A stretch of DNA of 13,638 nt. Source: Gracilaria caudata. Its lineage: Eukaryota; Rhodophyta; Florideophyceae; Gracilariales; Gracilariaceae. The DNA lies in contig JASCIV010000715.1 of assembly GCA_030374735.1 (NCBI GenBank), positions 1 to 13,638 of the forward strand, read 5' to 3'. This document shows, in pieces, positions 8,848-13,638 of the stretch. Under the pieces are notes generated by a model that made no database searches, was not told where the DNA came from, and saw only the letters and a program-made list of their open reading frames with translations. Within the stretch, counting starts at the first letter, position 1; each line of letters begins with the position of its first letter. The position numbers and the translations under genes are program-made.

Positions 8848-8867
8848 ACATACGCATTTGCGTATGT
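8848..8867. repeat. Perfect 9-bp inverted repeat
   Basis: ACATACGCA and its exact reverse complement TGCGTATGT are separated by two bases. The surrounding 40 bases are rich in alternating purine and pyrimidine (GTATGTACATGG, GACGCGTA). This is a cruciform-prone site or a protein-binding palindrome; no gene is attached. Confidence 0.6.
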
Positions 8868-9580
8868 ACATGGACGCGTAGGATGACCATGAGTGATGCG
8901 CATGTAGTTTGCATCTCGAACTCTATTTAGGTAGATGCTTAGCGCGTAATTGTACTCGCTCGAGAAGAATAACGAACATCTACACTACAGTGAACTTCAG
9001 CTTTACGACAGTCTTTGACTGCACGCGACGCAGCCCTCTCGTGGGCCGTAAGTCCGTATGCGTACGCAACCCATCCGCGGACCGCCACTGCGCTCGTTGG
9101 TGCAAGCAGGAAGATCAGCGTCGCCGGAGGCCGGGACCCCGAGCTGCGCTGACACAACTGCCTAGTCCCCACTTCGGAACCAGAGCAGCTTTCATGACAG
9201 ATCTCGACAATGACTACTGCACGGCTTCCTGGAAAGAGTTCTATCGCAAACGAACAGAACAACGAACAAAACAATGAATCAGAGACTTAGAACTAGAAGG
9301 AAATCAACGAGAGTTTTTGCTTTCTGGGACATTGGAAATGACAGAACTATGCGTTCTTTTGTCCATTCCGAGGTTAAAAACCTTGCGTCTACAGAACAAA
9401 CTTTAATGCATCCCAAAGCGTCTGCGTTTCGCAGAACAGTCGTGAAAGTAGCTCGCACAATGTTAGCCAGCCCGGTATCAGATGAGTGGTATCAGATATG
9501 GAGGAAAGTATCATTCAACTTTGTGGTAATGTTTTCTGTGACTACTTTATGAGTCGAAATGGGCACTACAGGCAAAACGG

Positions 9581-9621
9581 CATGACTACTTGACTTCGAG
9601 GTCGCCGAATATTGTAGTAAC
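9581..9621 (+). repeat. Dispersed short repeat, copy 2
   Basis: Second copy of the two-block repeat seen at 8430-8455: CATGACTAC at 9581-9589 and CCGAATATTGTAGTAAC at 9605-9621. It lies directly past the stop codon of the minus-strand ephrin-like frame. Confidence 0.35.
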
Positions 9622-9626
9622 AAAAT

Positions 9627-9824
9627 TTAATACGGCCCTGATGGAAGATACTTTCCAGATTCGCATGGTAGGCATCTGGTTGCATCTGTCGCATGTTGGT
9701 AAGATCCAGGAGGACAGGGGGTACATTGAGACGTTTCCAAGTCCCAAAAAGAACCCCTCCCACAACCATTGGTAAAGGCGACATAAGTTCGGAGCAAAAA
9801 GAGAACGGCCAAAATGAAAAACAT
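9627..9824 (-). CDS. Secreted ephrin-receptor-like (GCC2/GCC3-type) cysteine-rich fragment or first exon
   Basis: The minus strand from 9824 encodes 65 residues. Residues 1-20 are a clear signal peptide with a long hydrophobic core, ending FTNG. The rest follows the ephrin-receptor-like repeat pattern C..G.(n)C..CPPGSY(n)C..C..GKY, with cysteines at 21, 34, 37, 51 and 54 and the typical Gly-Ser/Lys-Tyr turns. Proteins with this repeat are extracellular or cell-surface and usually carry many copies in tandem. This frame stops in the middle of a repeat at TAA, so it is either exon 1 of a longer gene or a truncated remnant. Candidate donors are the GT of GTATCT near the GKY codons and of GTATTA just before the stop. 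No TATA box is obvious upstream; a weak CATAAAG lies at 9994-9988 on this strand. Confidence 0.55.
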   Translation of the reverse strand: MFFILAVLFLLRTYVAFTNGCGRGSFWDLETSQCTPCPPGSYQHATDATRCLPCESGKYLPSGPY

Positions 9825-9828
9825 AGTT

Positions 9829-11257
9829 CTCCTGTTTGAAGTGAATCTTGATATGATGGACTAGTGCTTTTGACTCTCGGATGAATGATGGTGGTCAGAA
9901 GCTTCTGACAGATTGACTGAGGCTCCAATGTTTGCTATCATTGTCGTCGACTTTGACTTGAGGTGGTGTTCCGAAGCACGTAAACAGCTTTATGCATTGC
10001 CATCAGCGCGAATTCGCGAGCACTCCATTGCGTCCACTCCATTGCGTCTGTGGAATGTACTCGAGTGCATTCAGGGAGATGCGGGAAATGGTGCAAGGCA
10101 CAAGGCACGCATGTGTAACCTTAGTTTTGCAAGAAGAACGTTCCTTCCTTTGCTTGTCTCTTCCTTCGAGATGTGATAGGCACACTTGTGCGTTGAGCAC
10201 GAACGCAGAGAGCGCCTCGAAAAAATGCTCCCAAACGTGCGCCAACCAATGGCGTCAAAAGAAAGTGCTTGGCCTCGTTGACGACAAAGAGCGAAATCTG
10301 CACATTCACATTTGCGTGAATTCGATTTAAATTTTGATCTAATTGCTTGTTTCCCGAACAAATCACCAATCTTTGTAGCTGTTGTTAATGTTCTCAAAGG
10401 TCTTGAAAGAGCGCTCTATGAGTTGCTCTTGTTGATGTCTCTCCGCAGGGACAGAAGGAGACATGTTCTCCAACGAAAGACTTCTTGACTGGGTATCGAG
10501 ACTTTGGAGCATCATGTCCATGGAGACGATGGTGGCCATGGCCGGTAAAAAATTGGAGAGGGCCTACTGTCTCGGGAGCCCTCATTTCTCAGTTGTTTTT
10601 TGCTCTCTGCTGATCTGTAAACACGGTCCGTAACTGTGACTTATGAAATTCAAATCAGTCTCGTACACCCTGGTACTCCAGCAGGAATATGCCTCTATCT
10701 GAAGCCCGACTTTGTTCGCCATGATTACATTAAACTTCTCTAATGGTGGTAGCTTCTGGTGACTGGCGGTTTCCGCCACTGCAAGACGGCCAGGAATCGC
10801 ACTCTGCGGTTCTCTTTTTTTTTGGCGTGGCAAAATGCAAGCGCCTTATTGGTTTCGAAAACAGAGATTCTGATTGCGAGCAGTTGGGGCGCTGAGCGGC
10901 TGTTGTGGTGTCAACGTATCGCCGCAGCGCGGCGCGACGGTGCACGCGACTGGCGTTTGTGCCTCCAGCACTGTTCTGCGAGTAGCTCGAGTTCACATGC
11001 AAGAAGAATCACTTGCTGTCGCGCCTTCCACAGCAGGGGGGCACTCCCCTCGCGCAACCGAGAGGGTTGAAGCGGCCAAGCGCCAATCACGCACTCCGCA
11101 ACGCAATCTGTCGGCGGCAGGGCGCGCTCACAGTGTGGCCGGCCAGTGCCTCATATCTCATGCACAGCAGAGCAGTGACGAAGACCCTAAATCGACGAGC
11201 CCCGCGTGAGACTGATTACAGTGACGTTTGCGCGCCGAGATAGACACCAGATTGCAT
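9829..11257. other. Intergenic stretch becoming GC-rich to the right
   Basis: I see no recognisable gene. Numerous overlapping frames of 60-110 codons have no motifs and fall in several frames at once. The stretch contains a 14-base exact tandem duplication at 10021-10048 and scattered ATTGG/CCAAT words around 10850 and 11084. The GC content rises clearly after about 10870 and stays high into the glycoside hydrolase gene. Confidence 0.45.
10021..10048. repeat. Exact tandem duplication of a 14-base unit
   Basis: CACTCCATTGCGTC occurs twice with no spacer. It follows at once on the palindromic CGCGAATTCGCG (10007-10018). It looks like a small recent duplication, since the copies are identical. 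Confidence 0.8.
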
Positions 11258-11258
11258 T

Positions 11259-11406
11259 GGGTGCATCCGAGAATTCCTAGAATCCTAAACTTCAAACACT
11301 CTAAACCAATGATACAGATGCACGTCGTACACACTACATACGTGCATGATCCTCATTCGTTGAAAGGGTTTGGTCTTAAGAAATTTAAGAATGCTCGGAT
11401 GCACCC
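11259..11406. mobile_element. MITE-like foldback element, 148 bp, ATT target duplication
   Basis: GGGTGCATCCGAG (11259-11271) is repeated as its exact reverse complement at 11394-11406. Similarity between the arms continues inwards: ATTC.TA, CAAAC, AATGA and ATGCACGT match in the same order on both sides. The whole element can thus fold into one long imperfect hairpin centred near 11332. ATT flanks both ends (11256-11258 and 11407-11409), fitting a 3-bp target duplication. Size, no coding capacity, GGG-initial termini and a 3-bp duplication fit a non-autonomous DNA transposon, with PIF/Harbinger-like elements one candidate. A hairpin small-RNA precursor would have the same fold. It sits about 340 bases before the glycoside hydrolase promoter. 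Confidence 0.72.
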
Positions 11407-11409
11407 ATT

Positions 11410-11745
11410 CTTTCCGCGCTCAGCGCCGGCGCCCACGGAGGTCATAGAAAGGTAGGTTACGCGCTGTGCCACCGTGGCACGCACATGCTGTACTACTGTA
11501 AACGACGCGCGCCTTCTGCGACGCATTGGCGACGCTCCCGCGTGCACGGAGCGCACCATTCCCGTTGCAGAGAGGTTCCAGACGCGCACCAGCGCCCGAT
11601 GTGCCTTGGCGCCGCGCTGTACCGTTGAGTCTGATGGTTCCGATTCGCCATCGCCGCAGCGAGCCGCCGCCTCGCGCCGCTGTCGCGCGCGTCCGTGCCG
11701 CTTTGCGCCCATTTGCCACCCTGTTTCCGCGCTCCCCTCGCAGCG
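11410..11745. other. GC-rich region upstream of the glycoside hydrolase gene
   Basis: This is a CpG-rich, stop-poor stretch, so long frames occur on both strands simply from base composition; none shows a motif. It probably contains promoter-proximal regulatory DNA of the gene starting at 11864. I could not name individual binding sites. Confidence 0.4.
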
Positions 11746-11753
11746 CATAAAAG
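11746..11753 (+). promoter_or_regulatory. TATA-like box of the glycoside hydrolase gene
   Basis: CATAAAAG in an otherwise very GC-rich context lies 118 bases before the ATG at 11864. A transcription start near 11778 would leave a leader of about 85 bases, a layout close to that of the gene at 3601. Confidence 0.5.
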
Positions 11754-11863
11754 GCGCTCACTGCCCGCCATGACCCCACCTGCTGCGGCCATCCCCGCTA
11801 CCGCTCCTACTGTCGCTCCTCCCCTATCCCCGACCTTCTAGCCGCTTCGCTACGCTCGCAACC

Positions 11864-13219
11864 ATGAAGCTGTCCGCGTTGCTGATGCCGGCGCTGCTTG
11901 TGTGCGCCGCCGCCGTCAATGGCTTGCAGATAATGGGCGCTGCCTTCTCCACTGGCCATGATACCTCCGGCTATCGCCAGTGGTACGTGCACGAGTCCCT
12001 GAAACAACTCAAGCGCACGGGCTCCAACTACGTCCAGATCTCTGTCTACTCCAAGATGCCTAGTTTGGACGCGCTCTCCGCCGCGCAGCAAACCGACGAT
12101 GAGTCCATTGGCTATATTATTCGCACCGTTAGGCGCGAAGGTTTCAAGGTGTTCCTCAAGCCCGTCATCGAGATTGAGGGCCACATGTGGAGAGGTTTTG
12201 TGAGTTAATAGTTCGTTTGTTTGTTTGCCCGACTTGCATGTTTTCCACGCTTGTGTTGCTGACTTTTCTTCCTCATCCTTCCAACTGCAGCTCACTGGTA
12301 GTCCAATGTGGTTTGAAAAGGTGTACCGACCGTTCATCACGCACATGGCACGCATTGCGCAGCAGGAAGACGTCGACATCTTCTCCGTCGGCTCGGAGTA
12401 TCGCGACAGTGAAGTGCAAGTCAATGAGTGGAACAAGACCATAGATGAGGTGCAAAAGCTATACTTTGGTCGCATCACCTACATTGCCAATCACGACGTA
12501 CGTACCCACTCATTCTCTTAGTCGCGCACAATGGGACGCTAACTTACCGCTCTTCTGTTTACTCTTTCCACAGTCTTACAAAGACTTCGAACTGTGGGAT
12601 CGTCTGCACTTCATCTCCATATCGGCATACTTCGGGTTGATGCCGGGCGACCACGGCCCCTCCCCAAACATGGAAGAGACCAAGCAGCTGTGGCGCGGCA
12701 AAGCGCTTGAAATCAAGAACTGGCGGGACATGAGCGGCCTCAACAACAAGAAGGTGCTCTTGGCCGAAGTGGGTGTTCAGAGCAAAGGTAAGCCATATAT
12801 CCCTTCAGCATTCCACACGTGCCTCTTTTTGCACTAACATTATCAATCGCTTCATTTGGGCCACTCATAAAGGAAACGGCGTGGTCTATCGCGAACCTTG
12901 GAACTGGAATGCAGAGGCACCCGTCAACTATTACGAGCAGGTAAGAGCATGCACTCCTCTTTCCGCGCCTGCTACTCGCTTGCTGCAGCTTAGGTGGGTA
13001 CTGACAGTTTGCACATGTGATTGTGATCATGAGGAGCAGGAAAAGATGTATGAGGGCATTTGTGCTGCTTTCAGTGAAGGAGACTGGGTTGCGGGAATCC
13101 TGTTCTGGAACTGGGAGCTGCAGCCATACGCCGGAACGTACTACCCAAGTACAGCTGACTACACGCCGCAGAACAAGCCCGCGCAACAGGTCATGAAGCG
13201 CTACTTCACTCGCACGTGA
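11864..13219 (+). CDS. Secreted GH113-like glycoside hydrolase (beta-mannanase-type TIM barrel), five exons
   Basis: Exons 11864-12199, 12291-12497, 12574-12787, 12873-12940 and 13040-13219 join into 334 residues, the usual size of a single GH113 domain. All introns are GT-AG with donors GTGAGT, GTACGT, GTAAGC and GTAAGA, and each has a CTRAC branch point 28-35 bases before its acceptor. Residues 1-20 are a signal peptide. The barrel follows the family order: YVQISVY (strand), VFLKPVIEI, the likely acid/base Glu148 in FSVGSEY, YIANHD, ISISAYF, and the likely nucleophile Glu246 in VLLAEVG, ending with GILFWNWE and a PQNKPAQQVMKRYF tail. Known GH113 enzymes are retaining beta-mannanases; the substrate here is inferred only. 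Secretion suggests wall or matrix polysaccharide. Intron 4 is 99 bases with no in-frame stop, so its retention would insert 33 residues. AATAAA follows the stop. Confidence 0.88.
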
Positions 13220-13332
13220 CACATAACAGCTGGTTTCGGTCATCCTATATCGCTATTTTCGCTCCTTTTCGAGGAGAAGAGGTTACCCTCTTGACGACAT
13301 CTAACGACGCTTAACTTATCAGATGATAATTG

Positions 13333-13338
13333 AATAAA
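13333..13338 (+). terminator. Polyadenylation signal AATAAA of the glycoside hydrolase gene
   Basis: A perfect AATAAA lies 114 bases past the TGA at 13217-13219, giving a 3' UTR of about 130-140 bases. It is the only good signal on this strand between the gene and the window end. Confidence 0.6.
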
Positions 13339-13638
13339 ATGTGTCAACGATCTAGATTAAGATCCAGTCATGATGTAGTAAGATGATAGTCGTGAAAAAT
13401 ATCAGAAAAATGGGTGAACTTCATCCCTCACCTTCGGGGTTTCCTGCGGTTCCGGAGCAGATGCTACCGTCGTACTTGACCGCACACATTCAACGATTGG
13501 CACGCATGGCGTCCTTGTATGCATCAGTTTCAGCCACTGGAAACTGAAAGCTTAGCACCTTATGTCGTGCAGAGCAGGATGTGCAGTAATTGACAGTGCG
13601 TGTGTGCACTAGCGGACACGTAGGGCATTACGTTAGCA
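13339..13638. other. Downstream intergenic end of the window
   Basis: I see no gene here. One inverted repeat is present: TCAGTTTC (13524-13531) and GAAACTGA (13540-13547) around an 8-base loop. Confidence 0.5.

Larger units (their letters stand above)
7941..9626. other. Intergenic stretch with small repeats, no supported gene
   Basis: No frame resembles a known protein. The longest is a minus-strand frame of 151 codons from an ATG at 8624 to 8169, with one hydrophobic segment, but it has no motif, promoter or polyadenylation support. The stretch holds a hairpin at 8848-8867, a GGTATCAGAT direct repeat at 9474-9497 and one copy of a short dispersed repeat at 8430-8455. Downstream exons of the minus-strand gene starting at 9824 could lie here, but I could not identify them. 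Confidence 0.4.

Noticed and set aside
9274..9552. Plus-strand frame of 92 codons starting with ATG
   Set aside because: It has no motif, promoter or polyadenylation signal, and its length is expected by chance.
10007..10018. CGCGAATTCGCG perfect 12-base palindrome
   Set aside because: It is a striking string but short, isolated, and without any gene or repeat that would give it a role.
10759..11243. Several overlapping Arg/Ala/Ser-rich plus-strand frames
   Set aside because: They occur in more than one frame at once in GC-rich DNA and have low-complexity composition, as expected from stop-poor sequence.
11353..11792. Long overlapping frames on both strands upstream of the glycoside hydrolase
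   Set aside because: Base composition explains them; four or more frames are open together and none shows a domain.
12740..13243. Minus-strand frame of 167 codons
   Set aside because: It is antisense to well-supported exons 3-5 of the glycoside hydrolase gene.
1..13638. CRISPR array, bacterial operon or prophage
   Set aside because: There are no regularly spaced repeats and no ribosome-binding-site-led gene strings, and the introns, TATA boxes and AATAAA signals show nuclear eukaryotic DNA.

Overview
This is a gene-sparse stretch of eukaryotic nuclear DNA. The evidence is a gene with four GT-AG introns and visible branch points, TATA boxes placed about 100 bases before start codons, AATAAA polyadenylation signals, a decayed Ty1/copia retrotransposon, a MITE-like foldback element, and polymerase III style A and B boxes. 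Short introns (76-99 bases), an intronless metabolic gene and roughly even base composition would suit an alga (a red alga is my first guess) or a stramenopile. The sequence alone does not settle the lineage.

Layout, left to right. Bases 1 to about 1960 hold the 3' part of a copia-type element: linker, reverse transcriptase, broken RNase H, polypurine tract and probable LTR start. An AT-rich, gene-free stretch follows to about 3480. At 3496-4190 is a compact transcription unit (TATA box, small secreted cysteine-rich protein, AATAAA), followed at once by a perfect 13-bp hairpin. At 5219-6370 lies an intronless Old Yellow Enzyme / OPR-like flavin oxidoreductase whose usual catalytic Asn and Tyr are replaced by Ser and Phe. 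Bases 6371-9600 are mostly non-coding and hold a tRNA-like locus whose two ends lie about 250 bases further apart than in a normal tRNA gene. On the minus strand, 9824-9627 encodes a signal peptide plus the start of an ephrin-receptor-like (GCC2/GCC3-type) cysteine-rich repeat, as a first exon or a remnant. A 148-bp MITE with an ATT target duplication lies at 11259-11406. The right end carries a complete five-exon gene (11864-13219) for a secreted GH113-like glycoside hydrolase of 334 residues, with its own TATA-like box and AATAAA.

The genes do not form a pathway or operon. Three of the four encode predicted secreted products (the cysteine-rich protein, the ephrin-like fragment and the glycoside hydrolase), which would fit roles at the cell surface or wall. 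The fourth is a soluble flavoenzyme. The spaces between them are shaped by old mobile DNA and small inverted or tandem repeats. I found no clear multi-gene novel system. The most unusual items are the altered flavoenzyme active site, the split tRNA-like locus, the orphan cysteine-rich secreted protein and the foldback element.
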